Translations under genes and position numbers: made by a program
Assembly (NCBI GenBank): GCA_041389525.1
Contig: JAWKRR010000014.1
Span: 51,360 to 115,359 of the forward strand
Length of the DNA: 64,000 nt
Source: JACKFB01 sp041389525
GTDB taxonomy: Bacteria; Myxococcota_A; UBA9042; PHBI01; JACKFB01
Direction: 5' to 3'
Notes under the pieces: model-generated
What the model saw: only the letters and a program-made list of their open reading frames with translations
What the model was told of the DNA's origin: nothing
Database searches by the model: none
In this document: positions 1-17,200 of the stretch, piece by piece
Layout of the letters: every line of letters starts with the position of its first letter
How positions within the stretch are numbered: the first letter of the stretch is position 1

Positions 1-336
1 CTGATCGACCCCTTCAACTGTGCGGGTCCGCACAGCGACGCGGGGGCCGGCGCGTGTCGCCACCTCGATCAGCTCGGCCCCGGCCACCACGCCGGAAGCC
101 TGCGCGGGGCCTTCAAGGCGCCAACCCTGCGGAATGTCGCGGAGACGGGCCCCTATATGCACGATGGCCGATTTGCCAGCCTCGAGGCCGTCGTGGACCA
201 TTATCGCGAGCTGCCACCTGGACAATCGCAGCGTCACGAGCTGCCCGAGATGGCGCTCAGCGAACGAGAATCGGCGCAGCTCGTCGCCTTCCTAAAGACC
301 CTGACGAGCGAGCCGCGCCCCTCCGCCAGCGATTAG
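1..336 (+). CDS. Di-haem cytochrome c peroxidase / MauG family, C-terminal part
   Basis: The first 111 codons are open from the window edge to TAG at 334-336, so the 5' part lies outside. The translation contains KAPTLRNVAETGPYMHDGRF followed by SLEAVVDHY. This is the conserved C-terminal core of bacterial di-haem cytochrome c peroxidases and MauG-type enzymes, where the Met and the MHDGRF loop shape the electron-transfer haem pocket. The CxxCH haem sites would lie upstream and cannot be seen. Family members are periplasmic or surface enzymes that reduce peroxide or oxidise protein side chains such as Trp. The next gene, 225 bp downstream on the same strand, encodes a MopE-repeat protein, a pairing discussed in the findings. 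The family call is firm; peroxidase versus MauG-like modifying activity cannot be settled from this fragment. Confidence 0.9.
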   Translation: MIDPFNCAGPHSDAGAGACRHLDQLGPGHHAGSLRGAFKAPTLRNVAETGPYMHDGRFASLEAVVDHYRELPPGQSQRHELPEMALSERESAQLVAFLKTLTSEPRPSASD

Positions 337-561
337 GGGAGCGCCAGCCCGAGATCGGCTGTGGTCAAGGATCTACGGGTTCTGGCGCCGCGCCGGGTAT
401 CAAGGCCCGGTCGCTTTTGGGTTATTATGGTTGCGCTCAATTGGGGCTTCGGGCGACAAGGCGGGTGCTGCGGGTGCCACGCAAGCAACGAAGACACATC
501 AGCCGCGGATAGCCACGCTCTCCAACGCCAGCACGCTGACCTCGCACCCCTGGGAACATCC
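337..561 (+). other. Spacer between peroxidase and MopE-repeat gene
   Basis: I see no convincing gene in these 225 bases. A short stem (ccggg at 393-397 with cccgg at 406-410) followed by a T-run at 414-418 could act as a weak terminator. TATTAT at 423-428 resembles a -10 box, but I find no good -35 box 16-18 bases upstream. The open frame of the downstream gene extends back to 361 but lacks a signal peptide there, so this stretch is probably leader. Confidence 0.4.
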
Positions 562-5691
<5,130 letters not shown>

Positions 5692-5740
5692 CGACGCGCC
5701 GCCTCGGGGTCTCGGACCTCGGGGCGAGTCGGTGAACCTC

Positions 5741-5771
5741 CCGCGGGCCCCTGTAGCACAGGGGCCCGCGG
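5741..5771 (+). terminator. 14-bp perfect hairpin after MopE-repeat gene
   Basis: A perfect 14-bp inverted repeat (ccgcgggcccctgt at 5741-5754, complement at 5758-5771) has a 3-nt loop and lies 50 bases after the stop codon. It has no strong T-run, so it is either an intrinsic terminator of the GC-rich type or an RNA-stabilising structure. Confidence 0.65.
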
Positions 5772-6004
5772 CGTTTCTGGGGTCGTCGCGCGCGGCATTA
5801 TTCGAGCGCCAGGAGCGCGCCATCCTCAGGATTTTGTTGGGCTTGATCGGCCTAACACTGTTCTTTTCCACAGATTTATGGTTCATGCGTGTCATCGACG
5901 GCACCAATAACGGTTCCGCCGTGGAATCGGACGCCTTTCGTCCGACCCCGGGGCGTGCAGCGCACGAGCGTTCGCAGCCCGTATCCTCAGAGTGAGATAT
6001 AAAG
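5772..6004 (+). other. Leader of the RRM gene
   Basis: This stretch upstream of the RNA-binding protein is less GC-rich than its surroundings, notably 5830-5925. A short open frame here starts inside the preceding hairpin and has no family resemblance, so I do not call it a gene. I could not place a convincing promoter pair; the AT-rich part is the likely promoter or 5' UTR. The ribosome binding site is weak. Confidence 0.35.
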
Positions 6005-6379
6005 ATGTCGAAGAAGCTTTTCGTGGGTGGTCTTAGCTGGGACACCAATGACGCCAGCCTTGAGCAGGCCTTTTCCGCGTTCGGAGAGGTCACCGAAGCC
6101 AAGGTGATCACCGATCGCGAGACCGGCCGTTCGCGCGGCTTTGGGTTCGTGACGTTCACCGACGGCGCGTCGGCGGACAAGGCCATCCAGGAGATGGACA
6201 GCTCCACGCTCGACGGGCGCACGATCCGGGTCAATGAGGCCCAGGACAAGCGCTCCGGCGGCGGCGGCGGCGGCGGTGGCCGTGGTGGCTACGGCGGCGG
6301 CGGCGGCGGCGGCCGTGGTGGCTACGGCGGCGGCGGCGGCGGCGGCTACGGCGGCGGCGGCGGCGGCGATCGCTGGTAG
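6005..6379 (+). CDS. Glycine-rich RRM-type RNA-binding protein
   Basis: This 124-residue protein has one RNA recognition motif at about residues 4-80, with RNP2 (LFVGGL, 5-10) and RNP1 (RGFGFVTF, 44-51) both intact. A glycine-rich tail (84-124) interspersed with Arg and Tyr follows. It has the architecture of the small bacterial RRM proteins found in cyanobacteria and myxobacteria (Rbp family), which bind single-stranded RNA and are often cold-induced. It is monocistronic, with its own leader and a strong intrinsic terminator just downstream. The Gly/Tyr/Arg tail is the kind that promotes RNA-dependent self-association; that role is inferred. Confidence 0.95.
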   Translation: MSKKLFVGGLSWDTNDASLEQAFSAFGEVTEAKVITDRETGRSRGFGFVTFTDGASADKAIQEMDSSTLDGRTIRVNEAQDKRSGGGGGGGGRGGYGGGGGGGRGGYGGGGGGGYGGGGGGDRW

Positions 6380-6405
6380 TCCCCCTAGGGACTGACCCAG
6401 TCAGG

Positions 6406-6437
6406 AAAGGCGGAGCTCTCGGGCTCCGCCTTTTTTT
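6406..6437 (+). terminator. Rho-independent terminator of the RRM gene
   Basis: An 11-bp stem (aaaggcggagc at 6406-6416 with gctccgccttt at 6423-6433) has a 6-nt loop and runs into seven T residues (6431-6437). This is the best intrinsic terminator in the window. Confidence 0.93.
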
Positions 6438-6483
6438 GTGCCCGGCGTCCGGTGTGGGGGGGCCGCCGGCGGGCCCGGACTTC

Positions 6484-7653
6484 TCAGGGGCCTTCGGCCG
6501 CGAGGGGGTCGGCGAGGTCCTCTGGCGACACGGCGTCGAGGAGCAGGTCGAAGACCGGCGCGAAGGAGTCGTAGACGCTCTCGTGGACGAAGTAGGAGGC
6601 GGTGATGCCGTCCTTTTCGCGGGCGTAGGGGCGGTCGCGGGAGCCGCTGAGCCAGAAGTCGACGCGGGCCCAGAAGGAGTCGGCCTCGAGCCAGATGGTG
6701 ATGACCCCTTTGTCCCACTGCATGCTGTAGATCTCCCAGCCGCCGGGCAGCGCCTGGTCGCGCGTGATCGGGCCGAGGTGCTGGAGCTGGGCACCCTCGG
6801 GCTCGGGCGGGCGCTGCTCGCCGGTCGAGCTGTGGAGGGTGACAGGCACGGCGAGCAGGGCGAGCAGCCCGGCCGCGAGGATGGGGGTGCGCCACGCCGG
6901 CTGGCGCTCGGCGAGGGTCGGGCGCGGGCCCGGGCCGAAGCCGAAGACCACGAGCACCGCGATGGCTGACAGCGCCGGGATGGGTGTGCTCAGCGCCAGG
7001 GTCAGGTGCAGCGCGATGAGCAGGGCGGCGCTCAGCGCGCGGGCCCGGCGTCCCACGAGAAAGAGGACCGCGCTGAGCTCGGCGACCATCGAGAACACAG
7101 TCAGCGCCTGCGCGGCAGCGCGGGACTCGACGAGCCAAGCGTTGAGCGGCCAGTGCCCCGTGGGCTCGTAGAAGTCGGCCACGCTGCGCCGCAGGAGGTC
7201 CGGATCAAGCCAGCCCATCCCCTGGAGCTGGAACTTGCTGAGGGCCGCGGCGACGTAGATGGCGCCGAGGGTCGCGGTGGCTGCGCTGAGGGCGACCTGC
7301 TCGCGGGCGGCGGCGTCGGGCTCGCGCAAGAGCCAGCGCGCGACGACGCGGCCGAGGGCCCAGGCCGAGATCATGGCACCCGGGTAGAGGGCGCTCTCGA
7401 CGGGGTAGAGCGCGCCGCGATGGGCGGCGACCACCGCCGTGCTGCAGGCCAGCGCGGCGACCAGCGGCCAGATGGCGCCGCCGTAGCGCAGACCCCACCA
7501 CGCGAGGGCCGCGCCCGCGACGCCGAGGGCCGGCAGCCACAGGGTGGGCGCGGCCTCGTGGAGCGACCAGAGCTGATGCGCCAGCTCCCAAGTGAAGAGC
7601 AGGGCCAGCACGCGGCGGGGCCAGCGGGTCGGCTCGGGTGGGGGCGGGCTCAC
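6484..7653 (-). CDS. HTTM-like polytopic membrane protein
   Basis: This 389-residue protein begins at a GTG (7653-7651) overlapping the stop of the preceding gene as GTGA, so the pair is translationally coupled; the frame is open further upstream but that part reads as shadow. The protein has about eight hydrophobic segments. A central region around IYVAAALSKF and GMGWLDPD, followed by helices and a polar C-terminal domain (GGWEIYSMQWDKGVITIWL), resembles the HTTM family, which is related to vitamin K-dependent gamma-carboxylase membrane domains. The C-terminal ~120 residues are soluble and probably extracytoplasmic. The substrate is unknown. It could equally be described as a DoxX/HTTM-like hypothetical membrane protein. 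Confidence 0.7.
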   Translation of the reverse strand: MSPPPPEPTRWPRRVLALLFTWELAHQLWSLHEAAPTLWLPALGVAGAALAWWGLRYGGAIWPLVAALACSTAVVAAHRGALYPVESALYPGAMISAWALGRVVARWLLREPDAAAREQVALSAATATLGAIYVAAALSKFQLQGMGWLDPDLLRRSVADFYEPTGHWPLNAWLVESRAAAQALTVFSMVAELSAVLFLVGRRARALSAALLIALHLTLALSTPIPALSAIAVLVVFGFGPGPRPTLAERQPAWRTPILAAGLLALLAVPVTLHSSTGEQRPPEPEGAQLQHLGPITRDQALPGGWEIYSMQWDKGVITIWLEADSFWARVDFWLSGSRDRPYAREKDGITASYFVHESVYDSFAPVFDLLLDAVSPEDLADPLAAEGP

Positions 7654-8084
7654 CACGCGGCACGGCAGGTGGCGATGGGGCAGGACGCAGTCTGAGCGCC
7701 GGCGGCGTCGAGGACGGTGGTGAGGCGGACCAAGCGCAGCTCGCGGCCGTCGTCGCAGGCGCCGACGTGGGTCTGCAGGTGCTCCCACTGCGCGGACTCG
7801 ACGACGGCGTTGGCGAGGCCGTGCCCGCAGCCGGCGTCCCAGGACTCGCGCGTGAGGTCGGGGCAGCAGAAGCGGTCGACGGCGCGGAGGAAGACGGCGC
7901 CGCCTTGCGCGTCGACGCCGGAGACCACGCTGGCGTCGCCCGGGGCGGGGCGGCCGAAGAGCGCCAGGCGCTGGACCGGGTAGTAGACGTTGCTGAAGAG
8001 CGCCAGCATCAGGAAGACGCCGACGGCGGCCAGCGCGGCGCGGCGGCTGGCGTAGCGGACGGCGGCCTCGGAGGGCTCGGTCAC
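7650..8084 (-). CDS. Small membrane-anchored partner of the HTTM-like protein
   Basis: The GTG at 8084 has a GGGAG ribosome-binding sequence at 8095-8091, six bases upstream, giving a 144-residue protein; an ATG at 8180 in the same frame lacks such support. One transmembrane helix (AALAAVGVFLMLALF, about residues 16-30) is followed by an extracytoplasmic domain of about 110 residues. That domain has several cysteines (FCCPD, GCGHG, GACDD, SCPIATC) that could form disulfides. I recognise no family. Its stop overlaps the start of the HTTM-like gene by four bases, so the two proteins probably act together in the membrane. Confidence 0.7.
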   Translation of the reverse strand: MTEPSEAAVRYASRRAALAAVGVFLMLALFSNVYYPVQRLALFGRPAPGDASVVSGVDAQGGAVFLRAVDRFCCPDLTRESWDAGCGHGLANAVVESAQWEHLQTHVGACDDGRELRLVRLTTVLDAAGAQTASCPIATCRAAW

Positions 8085-8264
8085 CGGCGGCTCCCGACCC
8101 GGGCGCCATCGCCTGCGCGCGCTTGCCCCCTGTGCCTCGACGTCATCGCCCACGACTCCCGGCTGTTCGGCCTGGAGCATAGCGACTCGCGCGGGGGATC
8201 GGTAGGCGCGGCGTGTGCGCGGGGGGGCGCGAGGCCCCGTTCCGGCGCGGGTGACGCGCCGCGT

Positions 8265-11111
<2,847 letters not shown>

Positions 11112-11232
11112 CGCGTGCGCACGCGCTCGACCCGTGGGGTGAGTGCGCAGGCGCGCGGGGCGATGGGAGGCCGCGGTGAACGGCCTTCCATCTACCCTAC
11201 GGCACCGAAGGAGGTGTCACAACCACCCGGAA

Positions 11233-11291
11233 TCGCACGCGCGGGTAAAAGCGCCGCGCGTGCGACGAGCCCGCCGATCGCGCGCGGGCTC
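11233..11291 (-). terminator. Two hairpins downstream of the giant lipoprotein gene
   Basis: Just after the stop of the 11.5-kb minus-strand gene lie two stems. The first is 8 bp (gagcccgc at 11267-11274 with gcgggctc at 11284-11291). The second is a perfect 12 bp stem (11233-11244 with 11254-11265, 9-nt loop). Neither has a clear T-run, so terminator function is inferred from position and stem strength. Confidence 0.5.
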
Positions 11292-11295
11292 GCGG

Positions 11296-14200
11296 CTACT
11301 TGGCGACGCGGATGCGGAACGCGGTCTTGCTCAGGATACCCACGGCGTAGAGGGTCTTGCCGTCGGCGGAGAGCGCCAGCGCGAAGGCGCCGTTCATACC
11401 CACGTCCCCGTCGCCGGCGTTGGTCAGCACGACGCGCTTGGCGCCATCGGGGGCGACGTGGAAGACGTTGCCGACGTTTCCGGCGGCCACGTACGCGTTG
11501 CCCGCGGCGTCGACCACGACGTCCTCCGCCTCGGTCAGCGAGTGGATGCCGTCGCCCGACGCGTCGAGGATCAACGTCACCGCCCCGCCGGGCGTGATCT
11601 TGAAGACGTTGTCGCTGGACTTGCAGACCACATAGACATTGCCCGCGCCGTCGATGGCCATGTCCTCGCAGCCCGCGGCTGTGGCCACCCCGTCGCCGGT
11701 GGAGTCCAGGATGCGGGTGACCACGCCCAGCGGGGTCCGCTTGAACACGTCGCCGCCGGCGGTGGACACGTAGATGTTGCCGTTGGCGTCGCTCTCCACG
11801 CAGTTGGGGTTGGTCATCGCGTGGGTCCCGTCGCCGGTGCTGTCGACGACCGGGGCGATGGCCCCGAGCGGCGTCAGCTGGAAGACGACGTCGGTGGTGG
11901 TGGACGCGGCGTAGACGTTGCCCGCGGAGTCGAGGGCCAGGCCGCCGGAGCTCCCCTCGTAGTTGGTCACCCCGTCCGCGATCTGGTCGAGGATCTGGGT
12001 GATGCCCCCCAGCGGCGTGGTCCTGAAGACGTTGTCGCTGCCGCCGATGCCCATGGCTGTGTAGAGGTTTCCGGCGGGATCGACCCGCGACTCGAAGGGC
12101 CCGTTCAGGGTGTTGAAGCCGTCGCCCGTCGAGTCGAGGACCACGGAGATGACTCCCAGCGGCGTGACCTTGAACACGTTGTTCGAGCCCAGGCCGTTGA
12201 TGAAGACGTTGCCCGAGGAGTCGAGGTCGATGTCGCTGAGCAGGCTGACGCTGGCCGGGGCAGCGAGGGCCGCGCTGAAGATCGGCGTCACCGAGATGTC
12301 GCAGGCGGCCGAGCAGCCGTCCTCGTCCTCGTTCCCGCCGTCGTCGCACACCTCGAAGAGGCCGATGTTGCCGTCGCCACAGTAGCCCTCGAGCTGACAT
12401 CTGGCGTCGCAGCCGTCGTCGTCCTCATTGTTGCCGTCGTCGCAACCCTCGAACGCGTCGACGACGCCGTCGCCGCAGGTGCGGCAGTGCAGGCCGCCGT
12501 CCACCAGCGGGTTCGACGTCTCATAGGTGATCGCCAGCGCCAGGGTCCCCGAGGTCGTCGTCGGCAAGGTGCCGTCCGCGGCGGTGAAGTCGACGTAGGC
12601 GCACTCATCGTAGCAGCGGCGCATGAGCTCAAAGGTCGGGACGAAGTTGTCGACGTACTTCCCGACGTTGTGCACTGCAGCAAAGGCGATGCGCCCGTCC
12701 AGCCCCTGGTCGTTGTTTAGCAAGGGGGAGAGCGCGTCCGCCCCGAACCGGTGCGGTGCGCTGTTGTCGACGATGGTCTCCGTCGGCGCGTCGTCCACCT
12801 GGAGCTGCCCGTCGACGAAGAGCTGGACGCCGTCGCTGTGGCGGACCAGCGCCAGGTGGTGCCACTGGCCGGCGCTGACGACGCCGGTCGCGCTCTGGTA
12901 TTGAGCCGCCCCGATCGGCCAGTCCGTCGCCGCCCGCCCGGTGCTGGTGACGCTGAGCTGCCCGTAGTCGCCGCTGGCCGCGCGCTTCTCCCACACCCGC
13001 GCCCCGGCCGCGCCCGGCAACGCGTCGAGCCAGACCAGCGCCTCCACCGTGAACTCGGTGAAGTCGCCGGGCCGCAGCAGCGGGTCGTCGGCGATCTCGA
13101 AGTAGTTGAGCGCGCCGTCCAGCTGGAAGCTCAGGCACTCCAGGCGGCAGGCGGCCGAGCACCCGTCGAGGGACTGGTTCCCGCCGTCGTCGCACTGCTC
13201 GCCCAGCTCGATGATGTCGTTGTTGCAGACGCCCGGCACGCCGACGCAGCGGATGCCAGCGGTCGGCGTGGCGGTCTCGGGGGCCAGCCCGCCTCGCGCC
13301 CCGGACCGCAGCGCCGCCGGGGCCTCCGCCCAGCTCCCGCCACGGGTGCCCCGCAGCGTCCCGCTCGGCGGCCCCTGGGGGTTCAGGTACGGCGAGATCG
13401 CGTAGTAGTTGGCCGCGCCCCAGTCCGACACCCACTCACCGACGTTGCCCGCCATGTCCAGCGCGCCGTAGGGGCTCGCGCCGAGCGGCGCCAAGCTCCC
13501 CGCGGGCGCCGGGCCGCCGAGCCCGCACCCGTGGCCCAAGACGGGCGCCGAGTAGGTGGCCAGCGCGCAGTCCTCCGGCAGGTCGCCCCACGGGTACATG
13601 CGCCCGTCCGTGCCGCGCGCCGCCTTCTCCCACTCCGCTTCGGTCGGCAGCCGCTTGCCCACCCACGCGCAGTACTCCGCCGCCTGCGCCCACGTGGGGT
13701 TGTTCACCGGATGCGACTCCTTGCCCGGCACCCCGTAGGTCGGCTCGATGCTCACGTCCGGCTCGGTGCACGCCGACGCCTCGACGCACGCCTGATACTG
13801 GCTGACCGTGACCTCGCGCTCGTCGATGAAGTACGTGTCGAGATACACGGGGTGCCGCGGCTCCTCCGTGAGCGTCTCGCAGCCGCCCTCCCACGGCGCG
13901 CACCCCATCTGGAAGCGACCCGCCGGCACGGTCACCATGTGGAACGGCGCGTGCGGCGCCGGCAGGTCGGGGGCGGCCGTGCGCACCAGGCGTATCCCGA
14001 AGTCCACGGCGGTCGCGGTCGGCGACACGGCCAGCCGGAACGCCGGCCGCGCATGAGTCTCCACGCCACCGCTGAACCAGCTACCCGAACGGAGCAGCCG
14101 CTGCGAGCCGGTGGGCGGCCCAGCGGGGTCCACGGCGCGCGCGCCCGCGTAGGCCTCGTGCCAATCCCAGACCCACTCCCACACATTCCCGCTCATATCG

Positions 14201-17200
14201 CACAGCCCGTACGCGTTGGCCGCCCGCGTGCAGCTCGGCCGCGCGTGCCCCGCCTCCGGGAAGATCCACCCCACCTCGGTGATGTCGTGGCTGCCGGCGA
14301 AGCTGTACGGCTCGCCGCCGCGCGCCGCGACCTCCCACTCCGCCGAGGTCGGCACGCGCCAGCCCTCGCACGCGTAGGGATCCTCCACGCCTCCGCACGG
14401 GTCCAGCCCCTGCGCGATCGACACCGCGTCGGCAAACGCCATCGCCTCCGCGAAGGTCACCGAATCCACGGGGCAGTCGCCCACGCACCCGCTCTCCTGC
14501 GACGGGTCCGACCCCATGAAGAGCGCATACTGCGCCCGCGTGACCTCACCCTGCATCACCCAAAACCCGCGCGTGATGACCACGTCGTGCACCGGCAGCT
14601 CGTCGGGCTGGCACTCGGCGAAGAAGGTGTCGCGCCCCGACTCACAGCCGATCCGCGTCGCCGCCGCGTCCACAAACGCGATGAGGCCCAGGTCCGGGTC
14701 CAGGTCCAGGCTGCCCGTCCCGTCATCAGCGCCCACCAGCGGGTCCGTCTCGCCAGGATCCACCGCGCCGAGATGGTACGAGTCCTCCGCCCCGTCGACG
14801 ACCCCGCCGTCGTCGGTGTCGGTGTCCAGCGGGTCGGTCGTGGTGCCGGGATCGGCGTCGGGCACGAAGATCGCCACGTCCGTGTCGAAGCCCATGGGCT
14901 GGTCGAGGCCGACCTCCACGCCGTCTGGCAGCCCGTCGCCGTCAGTGTCCGCGAGGTTCGGGTCCATCTCGCCCGAGCCGCTGGTGCCCGTGCCGCCCAG
15001 GATGGAGGGCGCCGCGCCGTCGCTGTTGCTGTCCTCCGCCCCATCGGTCAGCCCGTCGTCGTCGGTGTCGTCGTCGTTGGGGTCGGTCTTGCTCACCGGG
15101 TCCGCGTCGGGGAAGAGCGCCGAGTCGGTGCCGAGGAAGGTCACGCCGGTGCCGCCGCTCGTCCCTGGCGGGATCGCCGAGGTCACGCCGACCTCCAGGC
15201 CGTCAGGCAGCCCGTCGCCGTCCGTGTCCGGGTTGTCGTAGCTGGTCGGTCCGAAGGCCGCCAGCGGGCCCGTCCCCAGCGTCTCATCTCCGTCGCTCAG
15301 CCCGTCGTCGTCCGAGTCCGCGTCCAGCGGGTTGCGGAAGCCGTCGTTCTCGAAGGCGTCGTCCAGCCCGTCGCCGTCGGTGTCCGCGTCGAGCGGATCG
15401 GTGCCCAGGCCAGCCTCGACCGCGTCGTCCAGCCCGTCGTCGTCGTCGTCCTCGTCCACACAGTCGGCCTCTCCGTCCGCGTCCGTGTCCGGGAACCCGT
15501 CGTCCGTCACGCCGGAGCAGTTGTTGTCGATCCCGTCGCAGAGCTCCGTCACGCCGGGCTTGATGGCCGGGTCGTCGTCATCGCAGTCGCCGAACTGCGT
15601 CGCGCTATAGGGCGGAGTGGGCCCGCACAAGCACTGCGAGTCCGCGGTGACGCCGAAATCGTCGCTGTCGGTGTCCCGGTAGAACACCGCGCACCCAAAG
15701 GCGCCCTCGTCATCGGTGACGCCGTTGCAGTCGTCGTCGACGCCGTTGCAGGCCTCGGTCCCGGGCGCGCCGGGCAGCGCGTCACACTCCACGTCGAGCT
15801 TGTCCGCCGCGCACACCAGGAAACCGCCGGAGCTGCACGCGCCGACACCCGCCGCGCAGCTGTCGCCCTTGGTGAGGAAGGTCTCGTCGGTGAGCCCGTC
15901 GCAGTCGTTGTCTTTTCCGTCGCACAGCTCGGTGTTGCCTGGGAAAATGCTGTTGTCGGAGTCGTCGCAGTCCTCGAAGACCGCCCACGGATCGCCGTCG
16001 TGACTCGTGACGTCCGGGACGGCCGGTGCGGCGAGCACGAGCGGGCTTGGCAGCACCAGACAGCCGCCGCCGACCACCGCGGTCGCCGTGTGGTTGGCCA
16101 GGAAGCCGTACCCGTCGGCGCCATAGTCGATGGTGACCTCGGTGAGGACCACGTCGGTCAGGGTGATGGTCAGGCCGTTGACTCCCGTCTGAATCGGCGT
16201 CGACGGGTCCACCGCGAGCGAGCCGGCCGCCTGGAAATAGGTCTTCGCGGCGCGCGGAGCGGCCCAGCGGCTGGGCAGGTCCTCCATCAGGCGCACGCAC
16301 TCGGTGCAGGTGGCGAAGTCGGCGTTGGCCGCGCTGGTGAGGCTGAACGCGCTGCCCGTCTGCGAGTAGAGGTCGACGGAGAGGTACTCCGGTTGCCCGC
16401 TGTCGCCCAACTCAGGGGCGATGGTCTCGGCGAGGTACCCCTCGGCCAGGGGCACCGTGCCGTTGTTGCGGTGGATGGCGAAGCCGCCGACGCCGGTCAG
16501 CACGGTGCAGGCGACGCCCCCGCAGCTGATGGTGGTGTTCGCGCACACGGTCGCGCCGTCGTCGGCCGGGTCGCAGGCCACGGTCCCTTCGCGCTGGCAG
16601 GCGCCCAGCGGGGCCTGGCAGACGTTGCCGAGGGTCGGGAACGCCTCGTCCGTGGTGCCGTCGCAGTCGTCGTCGGCGAGGTTGCAGGTGTCGTCGGCGG
16701 CGGCCGCGGGCGCGTCGCAGGGGGTCCAGCCGGTCTCCGCGACGCACACCTGCGAGCCGTTACACGTCCCGAAGCCGTTGGTGACGGCGCAAGCGCGCAC
16801 GTCGTCGGCGTCACCGGGGAGGCAGTCACAGGACCCGCTCAGGGGCAGGCAGCGCTCCACGCCGGCGCCGATGTCGACGCAGCCGAACCCCGCGTCGCAC
16901 CCGCCGCCGTCGTCGCAGGGCATCACGCACACCATCACGTCGTCTTGCTCGACGCAGCTTCCCACGCCGCAGGTCGCGTCGGTCACGCACGGCAGACACG
17001 TCGTGTCCTCCGACGGCACGCACGCGGTCGGCCCCGCCGGCTCGTAGCCCAGCGCGCAGCTGCCGACGACGCAGTCGGGGTTGCCCGGCGGCCCCGCGCA
17101 CACTCCCGTCCCGTTCGGGAACATCCCGGTGCAATTGTTTCCGCAACTTACGCAGTGTTCATCTGTGAAATAGGCCCCGAAGCCGTCCACGAAGCTCTCG

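Noticed and set aside
337..561. N-terminal extension of the MopE-repeat protein back to 361
   Set aside because: The extension lacks an export signal and would bury the clear signal peptide that begins at 562.
5732..5995. Short plus-strand open frame (87 codons) before the RRM gene
   Set aside because: It begins inside the terminator hairpin, has no ribosome binding site and no family resemblance; it is more likely leader.
13240..14620. FGE domains as a diversity-generating retroelement target
   Set aside because: No reverse transcriptase, template repeat or accessory protein gene is present in the window.
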